From Geomonas sp. RF6 (GTDB lineage Bacteria; Desulfobacterota; Desulfuromonadia; Geobacterales; Geobacteraceae), in NCBI RefSeq assembly GCF_021044625.1, contig NZ_CP087999.1:124001-188000 (forward strand): a stretch of 64,000 bases of DNA, written 5' to 3'. Positions 26,323 to 34,244 of this stretch are shown piece after piece. A program made the position numbers and the translations under genes. How positions within the stretch are numbered: position 1 is the stretch's first letter; every line of letters starts with the position of its first letter. Below the pieces are notes generated by a model that did not search any database, was not told the DNA's origin, and saw only the letters and a program-made list of their open reading frames with translations.

Positions 26323-28079
26323 TCCTTCAGTTTTTCCTTTCTTTGCAGCGTTTCCGCCGTCATCCGCACAAAAGAGTTGATGCTGACGTATTCCCCGAGG
26401 AAACGCTCGATGACGCTTGCAAAGAGGAAAAGCCCGGTGCCGACGTACTTCTCCTCGTCAAAGGTCACCGTCACGCTCACGCCGCGGCAAAACGAGGAGG
26501 AGATCCTCTTCGTCACATACTCGGAGCGTATCCCGACGATCCCGCTGATCTGCTGGCGCGTCGCGGGGGAGTTGTCGAAATCGTACAGCCGGAGGATTTC
26601 CTTCAGCGCCTCGCCGTTCCCGTTCAAAAGGGAGAGGTAGTTGAGCGACAGATGGGAAATAAGCCGCCACTGCAACTCCCCCCCGAGCGCCGGCCTTCGC
26701 GGCGGTGTCGGCTTCACCAGGCACCGTACCCCCCGCACCGGCGCGGCGAGCTCGGTTTCGAAGTCGTCCGTGCCTCCTATCGGTATGCGCGCCGGGAGGT
26801 CGCGGTTGGTGCAGCTCACCTGGACGTGCACCACCTCCGCGCCGGGGCTCGTGGGGTCGAAATCGAGATCGACGAAAGAGAGATAGACGTCAGTGCCGTC
26901 GTCGCCGTCGCGGCCGGAGGGCTGGCGCTTCAGGTGCCAGTACGCCCGGGAGGCGGCGCGCCCCTCCTCCGCGTGGTGGTCCAGGGAGTACAGCGGGCGG
27001 TACACGGTCTCCCGGTCCGACCCGACCACGCTGGAGACCACCCGCTCCACCATGAAGACCTCCGTTGCCGCCGCCCGGCGCAGGTCGGGGATGACCTGGT
27101 ACTCGGTCCGCTGGTGGTCGATCTGGATCGGCTCCGCGGTCCTTTTGAAGACGTTGATGACGGGAGTGGCGCCGAGGGTGAACGTCTCCTTCGTCACCAC
27201 GAGATTTGGCCTCGCCCGCTCGAGGATGAAGGAGATCTCCATGCGGTCGCCGACGCTTCGGCCGGAGAGCTTCTCCAGCCCGGAGAGGTCCAGGAAGAGG
27301 AACTTTTCCGGAAAGGAGAAGTATTCGAAAAGGAGGTGGTATGCCGAGTAGCTGCGCCCGTCCAAGGGGACCAGCGCCTCCTCCGCGTTGAACCCCACCG
27401 GCCGGATCTCCCCCGGCGTCAGGGCCACCGTCTCCTGCCTCCCCTGTGGCGTCCTCCAGGAGAGCTCGATGTGGCAGACATTGTTCAGGAGCGCCTCGTA
27501 GAGGTGGTAGACGTGCTGCGGCGAGCCGTTCAGGAAAAATCTGAGGCGGCGGCAGTCGAGTTCGCTGAAGCCTGCGCCGTTGGTGGTCCCCAACCCGATG
27601 ACGATCGCCTGCTGGGCCTTCGCCACGAGCTTCCCCGGGTCACCGACCGTCGCGCTCAATACCTCCACCGGCCAAAGCATCACCGGATAGCCGGTGGAAA
27701 ACTGGCAGGGGAAGCCGTTTACCGGCTTCGAGTAGAGCACCGTCCCCTTCTCTATCGTGTATCCGGTGGCGGGAATCGCCTGCCGCACCGGATCGAAACA
27801 CACCACCGACATGGAGGGGACCGGCGCAACGTAATGCGGGTAGAGGACCTGAAAGAGCGACTCGGTGATCTCCGGGAAGTGGTCGTCGATCTTTTTGTGT
27901 ATGCGGCCGCTCAAAAACGAAAACGCCTCGATGAGCCGCTCCGTATGCGGATCGCCGCACCTGTCCCCCTCGAGCTGCAGGCGGGCAGCCACCATCGGGT
28001 ACCTGGCGGCAAACTCCGCCCCCATGGCCCGCATGAAAGCAAGTTCCCGCTCGTAGTAGTGCAGCAGTTCGTCGCCCAT
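26286..28079 (-). CDS. tssF: TssF, T6SS baseplate wedge
   Basis: 597 residues, matching ImpG/VasA in length. The start MGDELLHYYERELAFMRAMGAEFAARYPMVAARL is diagnostic, and the EAFSFLSGRIHKKIDDHFPEITESLFQVLYPHY block follows. The C-terminus ends in the gp6-like region (SINSFVRMTAETLQRKEKLKEWPPRNG). GAAGGAACAG precedes ATG 28079; the longer upstream frame overlaps tssE and is not used. It acts with TssE, TssG and TssK in the baseplate. Confidence 0.96.
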   Translation of the reverse strand: MGDELLHYYERELAFMRAMGAEFAARYPMVAARLQLEGDRCGDPHTERLIEAFSFLSGRIHKKIDDHFPEITESLFQVLYPHYVAPVPSMSVVCFDPVRQAIPATGYTIEKGTVLYSKPVNGFPCQFSTGYPVMLWPVEVLSATVGDPGKLVAKAQQAIVIGLGTTNGAGFSELDCRRLRFFLNGSPQHVYHLYEALLNNVCHIELSWRTPQGRQETVALTPGEIRPVGFNAEEALVPLDGRSYSAYHLLFEYFSFPEKFLFLDLSGLEKLSGRSVGDRMEISFILERARPNLVVTKETFTLGATPVINVFKRTAEPIQIDHQRTEYQVIPDLRRAAATEVFMVERVVSSVVGSDRETVYRPLYSLDHHAEEGRAASRAYWHLKRQPSGRDGDDGTDVYLSFVDLDFDPTSPGAEVVHVQVSCTNRDLPARIPIGGTDDFETELAAPVRGVRCLVKPTPPRRPALGGELQWRLISHLSLNYLSLLNGNGEALKEILRLYDFDNSPATRQQISGIVGIRSEYVTKRISSSFCRGVSVTVTFDEEKYVGTGLFLFASVIERFLGEYVSINSFVRMTAETLQRKEKLKEWPPRNGHRMLL

Positions 28080-28134
28080 CTGTTCCTTCGCCCTCTCCGG
28101 GGGCCGTGTTGCCCCCGTGTCCCCAGCAAAAGCC

Positions 28135-28590
28135 CTACTTCGGCACCAGATATTCGCCTCTGTTGATGTCGAACAGGGTGTCAAAGCTCACCGGCTCCGC
28201 GTCCTCGTCGATCACCAGGAGGGCGCTGATCTTGAAGCGCAGCTCGCGGCTGCTCTCTCCCGTCTCATCCAGTTGCACCGTCACGTGGCGCAGCCTCGGC
28301 TCGAAAAGGGCGATCGCCTTCTCCATCTCCTGGCGCAGTTCCGCCCGGACCGCGGGGCTCGCGGGGTTCTTCGAGGTGAAATCAGGGAGCCCGTACACCA
28401 GGAGGGAGTTGCTGAGCTCCCGGCACCCCTCCGGAAGCTCCGTGTGGAAACATTTTGTGTTGAGGAGGTACTCCAGGTCCCTCGCCACCACCTTTCTCAT
28501 CTCGCTGTACCCCATCTGCCGGTACTGGACAGGCTCGCGCGGATTTCCCGGTTCGAAGTCTATGAGCCTGTCCAGTAATGATGGCTGCAC
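28135..28590 (-). CDS. tssE: TssE, gp25-like T6SS baseplate protein
   Basis: 151 residues with the gp25/lysozyme-like fold of T4 baseplates: start SLLDRLID, then VARDLEYLLNTKCF, NSLLVYGLPDF, and ending in VTVQLDETGESSRELRFKISALLVIDED. TssE initiates sheath assembly on the baseplate. It follows hcp by 11 bases and precedes tssF by 55. Size and motifs are normal for the family. Confidence 0.94.
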   Translation of the reverse strand: MQPSLLDRLIDFEPGNPREPVQYRQMGYSEMRKVVARDLEYLLNTKCFHTELPEGCRELSNSLLVYGLPDFTSKNPASPAVRAELRQEMEKAIALFEPRLRHVTVQLDETGESSRELRFKISALLVIDEDAEPVSFDTLFDINRGEYLVPK

Positions 28591-28601
28591 CCACTACCTC
28601 C

Positions 28602-29084
28602 CTAGCAGACCTTGTTCGCCTTTACGTCGAAGGCAAAGGGCATCTTGCCACCTTCGGCGCCCTTGGCGTCCTGCGCGGTGTACACGACTTCAAACTTGGC
28701 GAAGTTGATGGAGATGTTCTCCGTCAGGCGATCCTGGCCGCCGGAGCCGCCGGTGGAGATCGAGGAGACGAGGCAGTCGCTGAGCTTCAGCTTCAGGTAC
28801 TCCAGCGGCTTCTCCCCCGCCTTGCGCACCACGAGATTCATCTCCTTGATGTGCTGCCCGTTGCAGCACGCCTTCAAAAGCGGCGGACTGGCGAGGTCGA
28901 TGTACTTGGTGATGCTGATATCCTGCACGTTCACCTTGCCGGCGCCGCCCCCCCCGCCGGTGTGGGTGTTGCCCGACTGGGTCGCTCCCCAGCTCCAGGC
29001 AAGGATGTCGATCTCGTCCTTGTGCCCCTCTACGAACGACTCCCCTTTTATGCCGTCGACCTTCAGAAACATATCTACTGCCAT
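28602..29084 (-). CDS. hcp: Hcp (TssD), T6SS inner tube protein
   Basis: 160 residues beginning MAVDMFLKVDGIKGESFVEGHKDEIDILAWSWG, the canonical Hcp start, with SITKYIDLASPPLL and the C-terminal beta strands (NFAKFEVVYTAQ). Hexameric rings stack to form the expelled tube and can carry small effectors in the lumen. AAAGGAGGAAACGCC precedes the ATG. A stable GC hairpin lies just upstream in the message, which may allow hcp to be expressed above its neighbours. Confidence 0.96.
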   Translation of the reverse strand: MAVDMFLKVDGIKGESFVEGHKDEIDILAWSWGATQSGNTHTGGGGGAGKVNVQDISITKYIDLASPPLLKACCNGQHIKEMNLVVRKAGEKPLEYLKLKLSDCLVSSISTGGSGGQDRLTENISINFAKFEVVYTAQDAKGAEGGKMPFAFDVKANKVC

Positions 29085-29100
29085 GGCGTTTCCTCCTTTG

Positions 29101-29117
29101 GGGGCGCCGCGCGCCCC
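29101..29117 (-). promoter_or_regulatory. GC-rich stem-loop in the tssC-hcp intergenic mRNA
   Basis: GGGGCGC and GCGCCCC form a seven-base-pair stem with a three-base loop, ending directly before the hcp ribosome binding site. No T-run follows, so it is more likely an mRNA-processing or stability element than a terminator. Confidence 0.5.
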
Positions 29118-29180
29118 GATTTGTGTACAACGCGTCTATGACGACTTGCTGCAGCGGTCTTATCGACTTCACACCCGGAT

Positions 29181-30668
29181 TCAGCTCCCCTGCGCAGGGA
29201 GGTTGGCGACGAGTCTCAACGACACGGCCAGCTCGTCGAGCTGGTAATGCGGCTTCAGGAAAGCGATGGCGCGGTACGATCCGGGCTGCCCCGGAATCTC
29301 CGTCACGTCGACGCGCGCCTCGCTGAGCGGATACTGCGCCTTCATCTCCTGGCCGGCGTTCTGGTCCAGCAGCACGAACTTGGAGATCCAGCGATTGAGG
29401 TAGTCCTCCGCCCCCTTGCGGGTCAGGAAGGAGCCCACCTTCGCGCGCATCATCGCCTTCAGGTAGTGGGCAAAGCGCGACACTGCCATGATGTACTGCA
29501 GCTGCGAGGAGAGCTTGGCGTTGGAGGAGGCGTCGTCGGTGGCGTAGACCTGCGCCTTGTTCACGGTCTGGGTGCTGAAGAAGGCGGCGTAGTCGGTGTT
29601 TTTGCAGTGCACCAGCGGAATGAAGCCAAGATCCGCGAGCTCCTTTTCGCGCCGGTCCGTGATGGCGATCTCCGTCGGGCACTTCAGCGCCACGTCCCCT
29701 TCGTCCGTCTTGAAGGTGTGCACCGGCAGACCCTGCACGAGCCCCCCTCCCTCGACCCCGCGGATGGCGGCGCACCAGCGATACTTGGAGAAGGCGTCGG
29801 TGAGCTTCGAGCCGAGAGCCCAGGCGGCATTCCCCCACAGGTACTTGCCGTGATCGGTGCCGTCGACGTTCTCCTCGAAGTCGAAGGACTCCACCGGTAC
29901 GTTGGCCCGGCCGTAGGGGAGGCGCATGAGGATGTGCGGCAGGGCGAGCGCCACGTAGCGGGAGTCCTCGGAGTCGCGGAACGACTTCCACTTCGCGTAA
30001 TCGACGCTCTGAAAGATCTTCGAGAGGTCGCGCGGGCCGGAGAGCTCCGAGAAGGAGTCCCAGTTGAACATGGAGGGGGACGCGGCGGAGACAAAGGGGG
30101 CGTGCGCCGCTGCAGCAACCTCCGAGACCTTCTCCAGGAGCGCCACGTCCTGGGGCCCGGCCCCGAACTCGTAGTCGCCGATGAGCGCGCCGTAGGAGGA
30201 GCCCCCGAAGGTGCCGAACTCGTCCTCGTAGATCTTCTTGAAGAGGGTGGACTGGTCAAACTCGCTCGCCTTCTCCATGTCCTTCAGGAGGTCCTTTTTC
30301 GCGATATTCATGACGCGGATCTTCAGCATCTCCCCGGTCTCGCTCTGGTCCACCAGGTACCTGAGCCCCCGCCATGAGGCTTCCAGGCGCTGGAATTCGT
30401 CGTGGTGCATGATCTCGTTCAGCTGCTGGGAGATGAGGGCATCGATCTGCGCGATGCGGGCGTTGATCATGAGCTCGGTGTCCTTCGAGACGGTCACCGC
30501 CCCTTCCATGACCTGCTTCACGAATTCGCCGAGTATGTCGCGGGCCCACCCCTTCTGGTTGTCGTCGCGGGCCAGGCGCCCTTCCTGGATGATCTGGTCC
30601 AGCAGGGAGACCTGCAGCGCGCTCTCCTCCTGAACCTCGCTTAGTGGTGCGTTTTCCACTTCTGGCAT
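29181..30668 (-). CDS. tssC: TssC (VipB), T6SS sheath large subunit
   Basis: 495 residues. It has the VipB hallmarks: QLNEIMHHDEFQRLEASWRGLRYLV, the FGTFGGSSYGALIGDYEF block, YVALALPHILMRLPYG, and a C-terminus ending in PGSYRAIAFLKPHYQLDELAVSLRLVA. With TssB it builds the contractile sheath in the cytoplasm. GCGGAGGATACT precedes ATG 30668. A 154-base inverted-repeat-bounded insert separates it from tssB, where these two genes are usually adjacent. Confidence 0.97.
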   Translation of the reverse strand: MPEVENAPLSEVQEESALQVSLLDQIIQEGRLARDDNQKGWARDILGEFVKQVMEGAVTVSKDTELMINARIAQIDALISQQLNEIMHHDEFQRLEASWRGLRYLVDQSETGEMLKIRVMNIAKKDLLKDMEKASEFDQSTLFKKIYEDEFGTFGGSSYGALIGDYEFGAGPQDVALLEKVSEVAAAAHAPFVSAASPSMFNWDSFSELSGPRDLSKIFQSVDYAKWKSFRDSEDSRYVALALPHILMRLPYGRANVPVESFDFEENVDGTDHGKYLWGNAAWALGSKLTDAFSKYRWCAAIRGVEGGGLVQGLPVHTFKTDEGDVALKCPTEIAITDRREKELADLGFIPLVHCKNTDYAAFFSTQTVNKAQVYATDDASSNAKLSSQLQYIMAVSRFAHYLKAMMRAKVGSFLTRKGAEDYLNRWISKFVLLDQNAGQEMKAQYPLSEARVDVTEIPGQPGSYRAIAFLKPHYQLDELAVSLRLVANLPAQGS

Positions 30669-30688
30669 AGTATCCTCCGCAAATTTGA

Positions 30689-30842
30689 GGTTCTTCCGGG
30701 AATTCCGGGGAACCGGCATCTGTCGCCCCTCCAGCGAGGAGGGCAGGCTATTTCGTTCCCCCCTTTGCGAAGGGGGGGACGCGAGGCCTTCTGCGGCGTT
30801 CTATTAAGACAAACAACGGCTTCCGCAGATTCCCGGAAGAAC
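30689..30842. mobile_element. MITE-like element between tssB and tssC
   Basis: Perfect 15-base inverted repeats (GGTTCTTCCGGGAAT at 30689-30703, its complement at 30828-30842) bound a 154-base stretch with no gene. Its centre holds the GC-rich palindrome at 30756-30778, which also occurs at 1771-1791. No target duplication is obvious. It can be read as a miniature inverted-repeat element or as a long hairpin in the tssB-tssC message. Confidence 0.6.
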
Positions 30843-30854
30843 CAGATTGAGCCG

Positions 30855-31385
30855 TTATTCGGTACTGTCGGCCGGTGCATCGACGGAGACCCCCGCCTCG
30901 CTCCCCAGCTTCTGGAGCGCGTCGGTGCTGGAAATGGCCTCCTGCAGGAGCTCGTCGAGGCGGTCGTTGCCGTCGAGCTTGTTCAGGAGGTCGGAGAGGC
31001 GACGCCTCGTCTCCACGAGCTTTCTGAGCGGTTCGACCTGCTGGACGATCTGTTCCGGGTGAAAGTCCTCCATCGACCTGAAGCGCAGCTCCACCGCCAT
31101 CTTCGTGTCATCCCCGGTAAGCTTGTTGTCTACCTTGAAGGCAACGCGCGGCTTCATCCCGGCAAGTACGCTGTTGAAGTTGTCGCGGTCGATCTCCACG
31201 AACTTGCGGTCCTTCACCTTCGGAAGGGGCTCGTCCGGCTTCCCGGAGAGGTCGGAGAGGACCCCCACCACGAAGGGGATCTCCTTCATCTCCATCGCCC
31301 CGCCGATCTCCACATCGTAGGTGATCTGCACCCGCGGTGCCCTCACCCTGTCCAGCTTGTGCTGCAGACTCGGTTTTCCTGCCAT
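30855..31385 (-). CDS. tssB: TssB (VipA), T6SS sheath small subunit
   Basis: 176 residues, normal for VipA. It contains RVQITYDVEIGGAMEMKEIPFVVGVLSDLSG, the DRDNFNSVLAGMKPRV region and FRSMEDFHPEQIVQQVEPLRKLVETRRRLSDL, which interlocks with TssC and presents the ClpV-binding helix. AAAGGAGGCC precedes the ATG. It follows tssA by 39 bases. Confidence 0.97.
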   Translation of the reverse strand: MAGKPSLQHKLDRVRAPRVQITYDVEIGGAMEMKEIPFVVGVLSDLSGKPDEPLPKVKDRKFVEIDRDNFNSVLAGMKPRVAFKVDNKLTGDDTKMAVELRFRSMEDFHPEQIVQQVEPLRKLVETRRRLSDLLNKLDGNDRLDELLQEAISSTDALQKLGSEAGVSVDAPADSTE

Positions 31386-31424
31386 TTTCCGGCCTCCTTT
31401 ATGGACTGCGTATTGACGGATTCC

Positions 31425-32702
31425 CTATTTCAAGGCCCTGGTGACGTCCAGGGTGCAGATCTTCTTGAAGATTTCCCGCGCCCGTGCCCCCTCCTCCTCG
31501 GCGTCCTCTCCAAAGGTAAGGCACTGGTGGAGCGCCTCCAGGATCTCCGAGACCCAGAAGGGGGATTCCCACCGTTCCAGGTTCAGCTCCTCCATGAGGG
31601 CTGCAAGCTGCTCCACAATGGGACGGGCGAGCTCCGGGTGACCGGCCTTCAGACAGAGCTTCGCCACCAGAAAGCGGTAGCGGCAGCGCCCCCGCTCTGA
31701 CGGCTGGCTGTTTGCCGCCGCCAGCAGGAGGTCGAGCCCGTTTTTCAGGCTTCCCCCCTGCAAGAGCTTCAGCGCCTCTCCCCAGACCTGGTCCTCTCCG
31801 CTGCCTGTTTCAGAGGGAAGGGTGGGCTGGGGGAGGGCAGCTCCCTGGCTGGCGACAGGAGCTGTGGAGGCAGGGGGCGCCTCGGAGGTCGCAGCGTGCG
31901 GCTTCGGGGCTTCTGCGCTCGCCAGCACGTCTCCCAGTCCCTTCTGTTCGCGGCAGATGCGCAGCACGAGGTGCAGGCACCCCTCCAGCGCCTCGCCGAG
32001 CTTCCCGAGTCCCGGGGCATCGTCCCCGAAGGTACGGTCGATCGCGGCATTGAGCGCCCCGAACTCCTCAATGGCATTGGTAATCTCGCGGGCAGCCTCC
32101 CGGTAGAAGGAAGCCGGTGACTTCTGCACGGCGAGATCAAACTCCTCCGCCGGGATCTTGCCGTCCTCCAACTCGGCCTCCCGGCGCCGCCTCTTCTCGG
32201 AGTCGGCGCTGTTGTCGTAGCCGGTGCGGCGCGACTCCTCGTATTGGAGATATCCGTAGCCGGCGCTCGTTCGGGGATCGGTGAGGGGAATCTGCTTCGC
32301 CGCCACGGAGACGCGCTGGTCCAGGTTCTCGAAGGGGAGCGCCCGCCCGTCCAGGTCGCCGTCCTCTATCTGGGGGTGCAGCGTGTCCCAGTACTCCTCC
32401 AGGAGGCGCGTGAGCATCGTGAAGCCGGAGGCGAGCCCGGGGAAGCCGCCGGTGACGCAGAGCGCCTCCACGAGAGAGGCAGCCACCCTCAGGTCCTTTG
32501 TTTCGCTGGAAAGGGTCTCGACACACTCCTTTACCACCGCGCGCCAGACGGCCTCACCCCCTTCTCCCCCCAGCGCAGGATCGCTGGAGATCCGGGCACG
32601 CTTCAGGCTTTCCGCTACCGGCGAGGCCGAGAAGAAGAGACCGCAGGGGTTCTCTCCGGGAATCGGCTGCAACAGGCTCTCGATGTCGATGACGACGCTC
32701 AT
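31425..32702 (-). CDS. tssA: TssA, T6SS assembly cap/initiation protein
   Basis: 425 residues. The N-terminal ImpA_N domain is clear (LLQPIPGENPCGLFF, then WRAVVKECVETLSSETKDLRVAASLVEALCVTGGFPGLASGF), and the YEESRRTG segment follows. After an Ala/Pro-rich linker (about 300-335) the C-terminal domain (VWGEALKLLQGGSLKNGLDLLLAAA) resembles the short VasJ-type class. TssA primes baseplate and tube polymerisation. GAAGGAG precedes ATG 32702, which starts one base after the tagJ stop, so the two are coupled. Confidence 0.94.
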   Translation of the reverse strand: MSVVIDIESLLQPIPGENPCGLFFSASPVAESLKRARISSDPALGGEGGEAVWRAVVKECVETLSSETKDLRVAASLVEALCVTGGFPGLASGFTMLTRLLEEYWDTLHPQIEDGDLDGRALPFENLDQRVSVAAKQIPLTDPRTSAGYGYLQYEESRRTGYDNSADSEKRRRREAELEDGKIPAEEFDLAVQKSPASFYREAAREITNAIEEFGALNAAIDRTFGDDAPGLGKLGEALEGCLHLVLRICREQKGLGDVLASAEAPKPHAATSEAPPASTAPVASQGAALPQPTLPSETGSGEDQVWGEALKLLQGGSLKNGLDLLLAAANSQPSERGRCRYRFLVAKLCLKAGHPELARPIVEQLAALMEELNLERWESPFWVSEILEALHQCLTFGEDAEEEGARAREIFKKICTLDVTRALK

Positions 32703-32703
32703 G

Positions 32704-33504
32704 TCACGACTCCTTCGGCGGGGCGAACACCACCTCGCGGATCTCCAGTATTCCCTTCTCCTCGTCGCCGAAGAGAAACAGGTGCTGCCCGAAGCCCCGG
32801 CAGAAACTGCCGCACAGTTCCTGCCACTCGGTGCGCCTCCCGAGCCGGACAGCGTCGTCGGCGTGGCCGGCGGAGCCGGGGTAGAGGACCGGGAGGATGC
32901 ACTCGGTGGTGAGGCCATCCCACGTCACCAGCCGCGCCGGAGTCCAGAGGAGGTCGAGGAGCGTGGCGGGGGGCTCCAGCGTCAGCTCGCGAATCGCCGA
33001 GAAAGGGAACCAGAGGTACTGGTCGTGTATGAAGACTTCCAGGAAGGGGATCAGCGTGGCGTCCGGGTCGAGCACCCCTCCAAACGGCTCGCCGTTGAAG
33101 GTGCCGGAAAGAGAGCCGAGGCTCTCCTCGAGCACCGGCAGGAGCGCTGCCAGAGGCGCCGGATCCCCGGCTGCCAGCGCCTGGCGCGCGGCGAGGAAGT
33201 CCTGGAGATATACCGGCGGATCGCTGAGAAAATCCGGAACCCTCCGGCCGGCCTGCACCTCGGCGCGCGCCCGTTCCGCCGCCACGAGACTGCGGTACGG
33301 CTCCACCTGCGGGAGCGTTCCCCGACACTGCAGCTCCAGCATGTCCAGGTGCTTCAGCGCCTTGTCCCACTCCCCTGCGAAAGCGAGCACCTTGAAAAGG
33401 AGCGCCCGCAACTCCGGGTCCGCCGGAGCTCCCCTCAGATCCTCCGCAAGCCGGGTGCGTGCCTCGGCAAGCCGCCCTTCCCTGATCAGTTCCACCGCAT
33501 TCAT
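32704..33504 (-). CDS. tagJ: TagJ (ImpE), T6SS accessory protein
   Basis: 266 residues. It has the ImpE/SciE layout: an N-terminal TPR-like region (LIREGRLAEARTRLAEDLRGAPADPELRALLFKVLAFAGEWDKALKHL) and a C-terminal domain with GTFNGEPFGGVLDPDATLIPFLEVF and YLWFPFSAIRELTL. In Pseudomonas, TagJ binds the sheath subunit TssB and helps ClpV recruitment. Its presence puts this system with the subset of T6SS that carry TagJ. The ATG at 33504 overlaps the tagF stop. Confidence 0.93.
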   Translation of the reverse strand: MNAVELIREGRLAEARTRLAEDLRGAPADPELRALLFKVLAFAGEWDKALKHLDMLELQCRGTLPQVEPYRSLVAAERARAEVQAGRRVPDFLSDPPVYLQDFLAARQALAAGDPAPLAALLPVLEESLGSLSGTFNGEPFGGVLDPDATLIPFLEVFIHDQYLWFPFSAIRELTLEPPATLLDLLWTPARLVTWDGLTTECILPVLYPGSAGHADDAVRLGRRTEWQELCGSFCRGFGQHLFLFGDEEKGILEIREVVFAPPKES

Positions 33505-34244
33505 TTCCGATCCTTTCCCCCGCCTTTCCCCCACCAGAGCATTCCAAAATCGGCGGCGGCGAGAGGCCTGTAAAAGAAGACTATTTCCGGGCGGTCCGGC
33601 ACCCCCCCTGCCAGGACCACCGCCGGAGGCGCACCCCTTTTCTCCTTCAGTACCGCGTGGCTTTGGCGAAGCGCCCGTCCCAGTGGCACCTCATAAGGAT
33701 CGCAGGCCATGGAGATGACGGCGTCATTCGTGGCACATGCCGCCTCCACCAGCGCTGCGCCCCCTGCGGAGTGCGGCCCCCCCTCCTCTTCGTGCAGGGA
33801 AGGATCCGCCACCTCTGAGGGACACCACTGTGCGCCCACGAGAAGCGCCTCCAGTTCCACCAGCGAGCCCGCCTCCAGCGCCGCCTGCACCCCCGCCCAG
33901 CGCGGATCGAGAAGGAGCGGCAGGGTCTCCCACCGCTCCTCCCAGCCGGGAAGAGCACCCTCAGCCATCACGAGGAGCGGATGCGGGCGGCCGAGGCTGT
34001 CCGCGCTGTCAGTGATGAGCCCGTAGGAGAGCCGGCCGCTCCCCCCGCCCCTGGCCCAGAAGCGCCAGGAGATGCCGGTTTCCACAGTGTCGCCCGGGCC
34101 GTCCCGGTAGCCCTTCTCCACCCACCGGCTGAAGCCTTGCGCCAGCGGAAAGTCCCCACCGATGCGCAAGAAGTCCCTGGCGCAGCGATGCTTCCCCGCC
34201 GCCATCCACTTCCAGGGGCGCTCACCCTGTCCTAGTCCCAGCAC
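33501..34244 (-). CDS. tagF: TagF (ImpM), T6SS post-translational regulator
   Basis: 247 residues with the DUF2094 pattern AAGKHRCARDFLRIGGDFPLAQGFSRWVEKGY, then SYGLITDSADSLGRPHPLLVMAEG. TagF represses T6SS assembly after translation, in parallel with or through the kinase/FHA pathway, which is also encoded here. The start is a GTG (34244) overlapping the tssM 3' end by 13 bases; an ATG at 34205 would shorten the family start and is less likely. The stop overlaps the tagJ start (ATGA-type). Confidence 0.9.
   Translation of the reverse strand: MLGLGQGERPWKWMAAGKHRCARDFLRIGGDFPLAQGFSRWVEKGYRDGPGDTVETGISWRFWARGGGSGRLSYGLITDSADSLGRPHPLLVMAEGALPGWEERWETLPLLLDPRWAGVQAALEAGSLVELEALLVGAQWCPSEVADPSLHEEEGGPHSAGGAALVEAACATNDAVISMACDPYEVPLGRALRQSHAVLKEKRGAPPAVVLAGGVPDRPEIVFFYRPLAAADFGMLWWGKGGGKDRK

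Noticed and set aside
26301-28166. 621-codon plus-strand open frame opposite tssF
   Set aside because: His/Arg/Val-rich antisense shadow of tssF with no ribosome binding site. High GC keeps antisense frames open.
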